Assembly: GCA_016180855.1 (NCBI GenBank)
Contig: JACPAL010000013.1
Coordinates: 1-64,000 of the forward strand
DNA from: Deltaproteobacteria bacterium
Lineage (GTDB): Bacteria > UBA10199 > JACPAL01
Length of the DNA stretch: 64,000 nucleotides
Direction of reading: 5' to 3'
This document shows positions 17,475 through 25,134 of the stretch, in pieces. Every line of letters begins with the position of its first letter. Position 1 is the stretch's first letter. The position numbers and the translations under genes are program-made. The notes under the pieces are model-generated. The model searched no databases. It saw nothing but the letters and a program-made list of their open reading frames with translations, and was not told the origin of the DNA.

Positions 17475-19153
17475 TTACACGTATCCTTTCTATTCTGACG
17501 GTTTTAATATCGTTGCCAGTGTCCGCCGAAATCGATTCGTTGGTTAAAAAAGAATTTCGAACGGCCTACCGTCTTACCCAAAAGGGACGGCATGAGGAAG
17601 CGACTCGGCATTTCGAAAAGATTCAAGAGGCTCCGGTTGCCTTTCGTGATTATATTCTTTTCCACTTGGGGAAAAGTCTGCTTGAGGAGAAACGGTGTGG
17701 ACGGGCCCGCGAGGTCTTTGACACCCTTCTTCGTGATTATCCGGACAGCCGGTGGAGCCGTTTTGCCGCCTTCCAGGTCGGGCAGGAGGAAAAATGTCCT
17801 CCACTCGTGGAGTTTTTGAAAGAGGTGGCTGCCTTTCAATGCGAATATCTTCCCGGAGAGAGGGGACAGGCCGACTGTTTCTTCGAGTCGAAGCGATATT
17901 TCGAATCCAAGGAGCTTTATCGGGCCTTGGCCGAGAAAGCCGTTGGGGAAGAGAGATTGACTCTTCTAAAGCGATACGCCAGTTCAGCTTCCCGGAGTCA
18001 GGATTATGAGACGGCGATTGCCGTGGGTGAGAGGATTCGGTCGGAATTTTCGGACAGTCACGTTCAGTGGGAGACGCTAAAGAAACTCGCTTATCTCCAT
18101 GAAATGAAGGGGGAGCCGGACAGGGCGGTCGAGGCGATTGAACAGCTACAGACCTCCGATCTTTCTGTGGAGGAGAGGTCTTTCTATCAGGAGAGACTCG
18201 CCTGGAATCTTTATCGACAAGGTCACTTTGAGAGGGCGTTGAACGTCTTTGATGGTCATCTGCGTGAGAACGATTCTTCCTTCAGCCTTTATTGGCGAGG
18301 TCGATCCCTCGAGCATTTGAAAAAGAAGGATGAGGCAAAGGAAAACTTTAAAGAACTGGTTCTCCGTCATCCCAGAAGCTATTATGCCGTTCGTGCGTTG
18401 GAACACCTTTCCTCTTCGTTTGAAAAAAAAGCGTTCCGGGAGTGGTGGTCTCCCCGGCGGTATCGTATCCGGTGGCACAAGGAGACCTTCTCTATGGGGC
18501 TGTCGACTCTTCTGCAGCGGATTGAAGAACTTTATGCGGTGGGACTCGAGGAAGATGCCCAGATAGAGGGAAGACGGTTGCGGGCGGTGTCTGGGATGAT
18601 TCTCCCTTTTGAGCCTAAAAGAATACGAAGAAAAAAAGAGGGGTATTCCTTTAAGGTTTATACCTTGAAGAATGAAACCCTTGATTACCCGCTTCCGTAC
18701 GGGAAGTTTCTCTTCAAGAGGGCCGATGAGTTTGACCTGGATGTTGATCCTCTGTTCTTATATGCGATGATGCGTCAGGAGAGTCATTATCGGGAGGATG
18801 TTGTTTCACCGGCCGGAGCGATCGGTCTTCTTCAGATTATGCCGGCGACAGGGCGACGTCTCGCAAAAGAGGCTGACTGGAGCGATTATCGCCCTGACTG
18901 GCTTTATGATCCCTTGACCAATATTGAACTTTCCCTCCACTATGTAGGAACACTTTCTCGGCGGTTTTATGAAAAGTGGTATCTAATCGCCGCTGCCTAC
19001 AATGCTGGTGAAAAAGTGATTGAGAGATGGCTCCCCTATCGGAAGGAGAGTGAGGAGGAAGAGCTTATTGAGATGATCCCTTATGATGAGACGAGGGATT
19101 ATGTGAAGAAGATCTACCGGAACTACAAGGCCTACCGCTGGATCTATAAGTGA
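17471..19153 (+). CDS. Slt-type soluble lytic transglycosylase with TPR superhelix
   Basis: 560 residues from TTG 17471, which overlaps the secretin stop (TTGA). A signal peptide ends SLPVSA. Residues about 25-400 form TPR/Slt70-like helical repeats. The C-terminal SLT domain (about 420-555) holds the catalytic Glu in MRQESHYREDVVSPAGAIG, then LLQIMPATG and AAYNAGEKVIERWL. It cleaves peptidoglycan strands in the periplasm. As the last gene of the pilus unit it probably opens the wall for the secretin or pilus, although a general housekeeping role cannot be excluded. It ends ten bases inside the convergent gene. Confidence 0.88.
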   Translation: MITRILSILTVLISLPVSAEIDSLVKKEFRTAYRLTQKGRHEEATRHFEKIQEAPVAFRDYILFHLGKSLLEEKRCGRAREVFDTLLRDYPDSRWSRFAAFQVGQEEKCPPLVEFLKEVAAFQCEYLPGERGQADCFFESKRYFESKELYRALAEKAVGEERLTLLKRYASSASRSQDYETAIAVGERIRSEFSDSHVQWETLKKLAYLHEMKGEPDRAVEAIEQLQTSDLSVEERSFYQERLAWNLYRQGHFERALNVFDGHLRENDSSFSLYWRGRSLEHLKKKDEAKENFKELVLRHPRSYYAVRALEHLSSSFEKKAFREWWSPRRYRIRWHKETFSMGLSTLLQRIEELYAVGLEEDAQIEGRRLRAVSGMILPFEPKRIRRKKEGYSFKVYTLKNETLDYPLPYGKFLFKRADEFDLDVDPLFLYAMMRQESHYREDVVSPAGAIGLLQIMPATGRRLAKEADWSDYRPDWLYDPLTNIELSLHYVGTLSRRFYEKWYLIAAAYNAGEKVIERWLPYRKESEEEELIEMIPYDETRDYVKKIYRNYKAYRWIYK

Positions 19154-20652
19154 TTTGAAAAGAGCTGTCGGCGGGCCTGTATCAAATTGGGCCGTTGATT
19201 TCCCTGCTTAGATTGGTGGAGCGCTTCGTTGATTTTTATTATGGAGTCTTCCTGAAACGCCTTCGCGTCAAATCGCGCGCGGGAATCTTTTGCAAAAAAA
19301 AGTTCATAGGCGAGAAAGAGACGGGGGTGTTTTTGCATGAGCTCTTCTCTCGTTTTAAAGCCATGGTTGGTATCGGTAACGTAATATCCTTTTTTTAGGA
19401 CATCCTCTTTCGTCTGAAAATAAGCGACCAGCGTTTCGGCTGAAAATTCATCCGGATCACTTCCCGCATAGGCCGAAACGGTGTTTTGATAGTTATAGAG
19501 ATCTCCCTCCCCTTTCTCTCGAAGACGACGAAATTCTGTTGAAATGAGTCCCTGTCGGTTGGCATTAAAAAAACGCAATTGGTCCCAGGCTAAGAAAAGG
19601 ACTCCCAGGGTGACAACGGCCAGAAGGCCGTATCGGGTCTTTGGAAATTTTCTGAGGACGTGAACACCAAGGACGAGCGAGGCGATCGCACTTCCCCCCG
19701 CCAGGACATCAACGAGAACTTGCGCTAACGTTCGTGGCAGGAAGGTGTCGTAGAGATTGTGGGTCTCCCATCGGGATTCCAGGGCATGCCGACTCACTTT
19801 ATTCCAGAGATCAAAACTCAAGGAATCGGGGGAGATTCGGTCAAAGGTGGCGTGGTAGAATTCGTGATGAAAGTGGGAGGTTGCCTCCGGCGTTGGTCGA
19901 TCGACCAGAAGGTTATCCGGGAAATACAGGATCTTTGTGTAACGGGAATAGGCGGCTCGCCTGACGGTGTGGCTTTCAACCTCTGCAAGTTGGGCCAACT
20001 CCGCTGGGGAGACAATGGCGATTGCCAGTGGATCGGTCGCGTGGGTCTTTTGGAAATACTCCTGAACCTCCTCCGGAAGGGTTTGGAGGTAGTACTTAAG
20101 TCTAGTTATTTGATCGTCCCAGAGGGGTCTTTGGCTGATGACGGAAATACGAAAATTGCCCATTAATACCATTTCTCGTTTGTTGTAGTCTTTGATTTCG
20201 AGGAGATCGATCGGTTTTACAGTGGCGGGCAGTGTGGGGAGTTTCTCCTCCGTTGTGAGCGGACATCCAAATGGCAGGCTTTTTTGGTAATGCCCCGCCA
20301 AGGCGGCCTGAATGAATCGTTCATAGTTCTCAAAGAGGACATGCCTCGCGAAAAGAGAGGCTTCTGCTTGCGGAGCCTGGTGAATGAACTGATTGGTCTG
20401 TTCTGTGGCATGATCAAGGGCATACAAAAAGCTGATTGGCCACTTGTCGATCGGTACCGTCTGGTTACCCTCCAGGACAAGAACCGATTGGGCAGGGTTT
20501 CGGTGAAGCAGGAGCGTCGCATAGGGGGATGCATCAGAGGTATGTTGATAATCGATGCGCAGTCCCTGGGGGCCAATGAGCGGTGGTTTCTGAAGAACCG
20601 GATCGGGAGTTTCAAAATGACAAGATGGATAAGTTCGAGTAATTGTCCCCAC
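19144..20652 (-). CDS. Putative membrane metallopeptidase, possibly 5'-truncated
   Basis: About 502 residues from GTG 20652; I do not recognise a family. A zinc-binding HEFYH motif is at 263-267, in SHFHHEFYHATFD. A possible third ligand lies in DPDEFSAETLVAYF (E403/E406), close to the NPDEFFAEAFA pattern of gluzincins. Two membrane segments (about 313-337 and 344-362) lie between. The N-terminus starts abruptly, with no signal peptide or ribosome-binding site. The only in-frame start is GTG 20652, and the upstream stop codon (20701-20703) lies inside a degenerate palindromic repeat copy (20700-20736). The frame between stop and GTG is open, so the repeat may have cut off the original 5' end. 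It might be a decaying gene. Confidence 0.55.
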   Translation of the reverse strand: MGTITRTYPSCHFETPDPVLQKPPLIGPQGLRIDYQHTSDASPYATLLLHRNPAQSVLVLEGNQTVPIDKWPISFLYALDHATEQTNQFIHQAPQAEASLFARHVLFENYERFIQAALAGHYQKSLPFGCPLTTEEKLPTLPATVKPIDLLEIKDYNKREMVLMGNFRISVISQRPLWDDQITRLKYYLQTLPEEVQEYFQKTHATDPLAIAIVSPAELAQLAEVESHTVRRAAYSRYTKILYFPDNLLVDRPTPEATSHFHHEFYHATFDRISPDSLSFDLWNKVSRHALESRWETHNLYDTFLPRTLAQVLVDVLAGGSAIASLVLGVHVLRKFPKTRYGLLAVVTLGVLFLAWDQLRFFNANRQGLISTEFRRLREKGEGDLYNYQNTVSAYAGSDPDEFSAETLVAYFQTKEDVLKKGYYVTDTNHGFKTREELMQKHPRLFLAYELFFAKDSRARFDAKAFQEDSIIKINEALHQSKQGNQRPNLIQARRQLFSNHL

Positions 20653-20699
20653 GCAAGAAGGCCATCGACACCGCGTATGAAAAGGTTTCCTGTAGTTTT

Positions 20700-20736
20700 C
20701 TTAGTACTTCGACTCGTAATTACCATGACGTATCTG
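20700..20736. repeat. Degenerate copy of the 53-base palindromic repeat
   Basis: CTTAGTACTTCGACTCGTAA and the next 17 bases match the reverse complement of the copy at 20773-20825 at most positions. It supplies the stop codon upstream of the minus-strand metallopeptidase-like gene. With the neighbouring copy it forms an inverted pair about 36 bases apart. Confidence 0.5.
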
Positions 20737-20772
20737 AAAAGCCAAAAAAACCAATGAAATTACTCGCTCAGC

Positions 20773-20825
20773 ACTAGTCCTGAGTGAATAAATTCGTCAC
20801 CGAATTTATGAATCGAAGTACTTAG
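20773..20825. repeat. 53-base palindromic repeat, copy A
   Basis: It has outer arms AGTCCT / AGTACT and perfect inner arms ATAAATTCG / CGAATTTAT around TCAC. It is nearly identical (about five differences) to copy B at 32803-32855. It lies in the 331-base stretch 20653-20983. The rest of that stretch is AT-rich and holds no gene that I can see; it probably carries the promoter of the gene starting at 20984 (TTGAAG near 20932), which I cannot define well. Confidence 0.75.
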
Positions 20826-20983
20826 ATAAGCGTATTATCAAAGTGATAGGTATTATCATTTTGAGAGAAGGCCTGTTTTAGGGGAAACTTACAACTAATT
20901 GTAATTACTAATATTTTTTAAATAACAGTTGAAGATTTTGGCCTTTAAATTGCATTAAAAAGCATCAAACCAGAGGGGGATCT

Positions 20984-22564
20984 ATGAAAAGAACATTTGG
21001 AACGGCCTTGCTCGTCCTCATCGGGGTTCTCATTCAACCAGAACAGGCAATGACCTGCGGTTATGACTATCACCTCTTACATCACCTGACGACTCGAGAG
21101 GTCATTTCTGTCACCTCTGTTGAATTGGTGAGTGATCAGGGGGGAGTCAAAACCTATAGGGCGAAAGTTACTGATGTTCTACAGGGTTCCCTCAAGAAAA
21201 ATGAGGTGATCAAGCTCCTCTGCTCAGACCCCATGAATAAAAAAGGATGTGAGGTTAAACGAAGGAAGTCTCCCTTTATTTTTGTACAGAGAACATCGAA
21301 GATCCTCCCGAGAAAGACCGCTTCAAAAGAAAAGGGAAAGGTCGCGAAAGAGGTTCTTTATCAGTTTCATCCGAGTGATGGGGTTGCCCTTAAGGCCGAG
21401 GATAAAAATGATCTCCTCAAATTTTTGAAGGCAGCAAAGAAACCCGCAACCGTTTGGAATCAGGTCGGTGGAACTCGTAATTCTTACATCAAGGCCTCTG
21501 TCTGTTCTCTGATTGCAGAGAAGGAACCGGGAAATCCTGTCTTGCCGACCTGTCTGTCCCAGGTCCTGGCGACAGACAAGACCGTCGACAAAGATGCCGT
21601 TTTAAGGGTTTTGGCCCAGTCGTCTTCAAAATTGAAAAGGAATGCAGGGCCCCTATGTGATGTGGTGAAGGGGAGCTTCAATCAATCTCAGCCGAATATT
21701 TTAAATGAAGTAGAACTGACCCTTCGGACCCAACTCTCCTGTTCCGGTAACGCTAACTGGCTTTTGAGTGAACTCCAGAAGTCTGAAAATGAATTTGTCA
21801 CGATGTTGGTTCCTTATCACCTTGCCTTCACACGGGATGCCGCTGCAGTGAAAAAGGGGGTCGAGTTCTTCGAGAAAAATCCGCGGAAGCTCACAACGGT
21901 TATTCTCGATCAGATCGCCTATGCCCTATTCATGACGAATCAATGCGACCTCATGGATCAATATATCGAAAAGGGTCAAAAACATCTCATGGGTTTATCA
22001 CGATTTCTCCCGGCTCATTACCTCGAAGGGTATGCTGAAAACCCTGACTGGGATTCGATCGCTCAACATTATACCCGATGCAAGGGGCATCAACCGGGCA
22101 AGGCCAAGCAGCTCATTTCACTGTTGGCGGATTCACCTCACGATTGGCCCTTCCCAACGAAAGGGGGAAAGGTCAGTTTTCAGATCCAGCAGCAGGCCGT
22201 TACGGCGCTTGAGATGCAGATTTACAAAAAAATGATCACGCCGTCAGAAGAGGGTCTCAAGGAGGCGATGATGCATCAACTCCAGAGTGGTGATCCTCAG
22301 GTGGTCCCCGAGGTGATGCACTTTTTGAAGAGATACTATTCAAGCCCTGAGATCGACTCTCAGATCATGCAGGTTGCGATGAGGCCCGATGCCCAGAAAT
22401 ATTGGCAGAGCCATGCGATCATGGCATTTATGGAATCAAAACAGAAGGAGAAGGTGATTCAGATCGGTCAGGGAAGTCGGTTCCAACAGATCAAAAAGGT
22501 GGGAGAACTGCTTCAAAAGGGAGAGGGCGCTACAACCTCCACAAAGAAACAGGGGAAATTATGA
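20984..22564 (+). CDS. Secreted helical-repeat protein with possible NTR/TIMP-like N-domain
   Basis: 526 residues. A good ribosome-binding site (AGAGGGGGAT) precedes ATG 20984. The signal peptide ends PEQA, giving a mature start MTCGYDYH. Residues about 30-105 read like an OB-fold netrin/TIMP-type domain: the pattern VISVTSVELV...YRAKVTDVLQGSLKKNEVIK, a Cys pair (LLCSD...KGCEV), then SPFIFVQ. The remainder (about 130-500) is helical and repeat-like (HEAT-like), with scattered Cys residues. I do not recognise the whole protein. Its stop overlaps the start of the downstream metzincin lipoprotein (ATGA), so the two are translationally coupled. An inhibitor or chaperone role for the coupled protease is only a guess from the context. 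Confidence 0.65.
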   Translation: MKRTFGTALLVLIGVLIQPEQAMTCGYDYHLLHHLTTREVISVTSVELVSDQGGVKTYRAKVTDVLQGSLKKNEVIKLLCSDPMNKKGCEVKRRKSPFIFVQRTSKILPRKTASKEKGKVAKEVLYQFHPSDGVALKAEDKNDLLKFLKAAKKPATVWNQVGGTRNSYIKASVCSLIAEKEPGNPVLPTCLSQVLATDKTVDKDAVLRVLAQSSSKLKRNAGPLCDVVKGSFNQSQPNILNEVELTLRTQLSCSGNANWLLSELQKSENEFVTMLVPYHLAFTRDAAAVKKGVEFFEKNPRKLTTVILDQIAYALFMTNQCDLMDQYIEKGQKHLMGLSRFLPAHYLEGYAENPDWDSIAQHYTRCKGHQPGKAKQLISLLADSPHDWPFPTKGGKVSFQIQQQAVTALEMQIYKKMITPSEEGLKEAMMHQLQSGDPQVVPEVMHFLKRYYSSPEIDSQIMQVAMRPDAQKYWQSHAIMAFMESKQKEKVIQIGQGSRFQQIKKVGELLQKGEGATTSTKKQGKL

Positions 22565-23865
22565 CAAGAGATTTTAACTCTCTTCTAAGGTTCGTAATCA
22601 TTCCGGTCCTTCTCGTATCACACTTCGGCTGTACATCGATCGCTTTAATCAATCGTCCGTCACAAGAGGATCTTTTAACAACTGAAGACTCGGTAACCGC
22701 CAGTGGCTTTCTATTTAATTTTAATTCTGACGGGGAGTTTGAAGGTATTGGGGCAAGGGAAGAACTCTCGTGCCTCTCGACCTTTTATCGGGATGGCTAT
22801 GAAGACTATCTCGATTTAGGAACAGTCGAGTACCCTTATGCGACTATGTCCGATGAGACCGGTTTTTTCGAGATGGAGCTTGGGCTTTCCGGTGCCGGTG
22901 TCGCGCAATACGGACTCTATGAACTTTACTGTTCTCCCCTCTTGTTTCCCTCTTATTCTCGATTGCTCACCTATCGACCCGACCTTGCGTCGGCGGCGGC
23001 GCCAACTCAGAAGATCTATGTCGAATGGAACCCTCCGAGCTGGAGTGGTGATGGTGGTACCGATGGATTCCTTGTCGATCTCGCACTAACTGAATTTTTT
23101 AACCAAACAATCGATCTTGTCGGAGCCGGTATTAACCGTTCGGAGTCGCTCGCCATGGCCGAACTTGCGAAGGTGGAGGCAGAACGTCAATTTATGGCAA
23201 AATATGCAGGCCTTCGGGTAGAGATGTGGGAGCCTCCTTCGGGTGAGGAGTGGACCGCCGGCGAAGGGGCTGCCGCCAATGTACAGGTCGTCAATATGGA
23301 TGTCTGTTATAATTATGATGCTGCAGGTAATACCATTTCGAGTACCGATTCCTCTGGCTGTGATGTCAATATCCCAAATGCCCTCGGATATTGTTACGAA
23401 GACTGGTTAAATTCGGATCCAAGTGACGATGCCTGTGAGATCCTGATTCCGGCGATCGGGTCAAATATTATCGACCTGTATCAAGACTCAGATCATTTCA
23501 GTCCAGATGAATCGATCAGTGAGAGAATTGGTGATGTGGGGAGATTCATCAGTCGTACAATGGCACATGAGATCGGCCATCAGTTAGGGTTGGTGAATTA
23601 TGAATATCTCTACGGGAATGTCATACGCGATGACGATGGAAATCTGACGGGAGATTCTTCGCACAATCCGTACGAACCGGCCGTTGTCGCCGCCAAGAGG
23701 AATCTACCCCGTGTCATCATGCGCTCGGTGCAGGCACCTTGGGTTTGGGGTCTTGGGATAGAAGATTGCTTTACCAGAACACCAAGGCTTCCCGGTTTTC
23801 CAGTAGAGCGATGCCCCGCCCGTTTTAATTCATTTAACAGACAGTATTTAGAGAAGATCCAGTGA
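22561..23865 (+). CDS. Metzincin-like lipoprotein, variant third ligand (Asn)
   Basis: 434 residues from ATG 22561, which overlaps the previous stop and gives a lipoprotein signal peptide with lipobox SHFGC. The frame is open further upstream but lacks such a signal. The zinc motif HEIGHQLGLVN (336-346) fits the metzincin HExxHxxGxxH/D except that Asn346 stands at the third-ligand position. A Met-turn candidate, VIMRS, is at Met387. The N-terminal half shares LTTEDSVTASGFLF, a GLYELY strand and the MAELAKVEAER helix with the next gene, and the C-terminus shares ERCPARFNSFNRQYL. They are tandem paralogues. Probably anchored in the outer membrane facing the periplasm or surface. Weak or altered zinc binding is possible. 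Confidence 0.75.
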   Translation: MTRDFNSLLRFVIIPVLLVSHFGCTSIALINRPSQEDLLTTEDSVTASGFLFNFNSDGEFEGIGAREELSCLSTFYRDGYEDYLDLGTVEYPYATMSDETGFFEMELGLSGAGVAQYGLYELYCSPLLFPSYSRLLTYRPDLASAAAPTQKIYVEWNPPSWSGDGGTDGFLVDLALTEFFNQTIDLVGAGINRSESLAMAELAKVEAERQFMAKYAGLRVEMWEPPSGEEWTAGEGAAANVQVVNMDVCYNYDAAGNTISSTDSSGCDVNIPNALGYCYEDWLNSDPSDDACEILIPAIGSNIIDLYQDSDHFSPDESISERIGDVGRFISRTMAHEIGHQLGLVNYEYLYGNVIRDDDGNLTGDSSHNPYEPAVVAAKRNLPRVIMRSVQAPWVWGLGIEDCFTRTPRLPGFPVERCPARFNSFNRQYLEKIQ

Positions 23866-25088
23866 GCAGGAAATTATATTTACTCTCTGTTTTATTGATT
23901 TTCAAAACAGGTTGTCCCACAACCTGTGTTGTTCAACCCAATTTGGATGATGAACTGACAAGGGCAGATTCATTTAGAATGACAGGTCTTCTTCTGGACG
24001 TTGTGGAAGAATCGTCCGAACCTCTACCCGATACGACTATGCCATGTAATTATAGTTACTACGGGGAGACTCATGAGGATTATCTGGGAGGTGGTGTTGT
24101 TGATTTAGGGTGCGATCTTCGGTCAGGCACAGCCGGGATTTTTAGCGCTGATTTTGAGATGTCTTTACCAGGGCTTTACCGATTTTATTTTGAGCCGCCT
24201 CTCATTGATACGCGTCATCATTTGGTGACCTCACGACCTGATCTTCATTCTTCCAGCGATCAGTGGATCTATTTAGACTGGGATTATGAGGGAGATATTA
24301 CGGGACCCCACTTTGAGGATTTCTTTTTACAGACATTGGATTTGAGCCGATTTGATGATCCGGAAGAAATGGCTGCCGTCGGCGTTGAAATGGCCAAGAT
24401 CGAGATAGAACGGGTCATTCAGGAATATTTTCATGGGTTAAGGATCTATTTTTGGGAACCGTCGCGATCGGGAGAAACGCCAGGGGCCGACGTTCAAATT
24501 GTTCAGATTGAGTCGTGTGGAGGGGGGACGACAGAGGAGGACTGCGCGCTTTATCCTGCTGGGAGTGGTACCATTGATTACTTGAATGACAATCTGGTTG
24601 ATGGTTTTGAAGATGATTTCCCTGCGTATACCGATAGCGAAACTCCTTGTCACATTTATCTATCAAGTATAATTGATTTGGTTTCTATTTATTCAAGGAA
24701 TTTCTTCTTCAGTCCCGAGGAATCGCTATCAACCAGGGCAACGGATATCGCACGAAGGATAGCGGGTACGGCTTCACATGAGATTGGGCATTCCCTTGGA
24801 CTCGTTGATTATCGATTATTCAGTTCCTATCCCACAGACTTTCAAATTCGACGTGCTGGATCCCGCTATGGAATCGGTCATACCCCTATGGAGCCCCCCT
24901 TTGTGGCAGCAGTTCGCTATATCCCTAAAGAAATTATGAGTAACCGAGGGGGTGGTTTTGGGGGAGATCTCGATGACTGTAGCTCTCGTTCTCGAGAGTC
25001 AAGAGATCTTGATGAGCCGATTGAGAGATGCCCATCGCGGTGGAATCTGTTTAATCATCAATACCTTCGCGAGATTCTCTCCTGGTGA
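23862..25088 (+). CDS. Metzincin-like lipoprotein, HExxHxxGxxD type
   Basis: 408 residues from GTG 23862, overlapping the previous stop (GTGA). The signal peptide has lipobox LIFKTGC. The zinc motif is HEIGHSLGLVD (306-316), with His306, His310 and Asp316 as the ligand set seen in snapalysin-type metzincins and Glu307 as the base. A Met-turn candidate, EIMSN, is at Met359. It is paralogous along its length to the preceding lipoprotein, including the helix VEMAKIEIERVIQEY, GADVQIVQIESC and the C-terminal ERCPSRWNLFNHQYLREIL. It is the more likely active member of the pair. The substrate is unknown. It is followed 46 bases later by a third lipoprotein. Confidence 0.78.
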   Translation: MSRKLYLLSVLLIFKTGCPTTCVVQPNLDDELTRADSFRMTGLLLDVVEESSEPLPDTTMPCNYSYYGETHEDYLGGGVVDLGCDLRSGTAGIFSADFEMSLPGLYRFYFEPPLIDTRHHLVTSRPDLHSSSDQWIYLDWDYEGDITGPHFEDFFLQTLDLSRFDDPEEMAAVGVEMAKIEIERVIQEYFHGLRIYFWEPSRSGETPGADVQIVQIESCGGGTTEEDCALYPAGSGTIDYLNDNLVDGFEDDFPAYTDSETPCHIYLSSIIDLVSIYSRNFFFSPEESLSTRATDIARRIAGTASHEIGHSLGLVDYRLFSSYPTDFQIRRAGSRYGIGHTPMEPPFVAAVRYIPKEIMSNRGGGFGGDLDDCSSRSRESRDLDEPIERCPSRWNLFNHQYLREILSW

Positions 25089-25134
25089 ATAAAACAACAA
25101 CAGTTTCCGATTTTGGCCGATAACCCTAGAGGTT

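Noticed and set aside
20217-20726. 169-codon minus-strand frame reaching further upstream than the metallopeptidase-like frame
   Set aside because: It overlaps the metallopeptidase gene in another frame and lacks recognisable features; I cannot show that a frameshift joins it to that gene.
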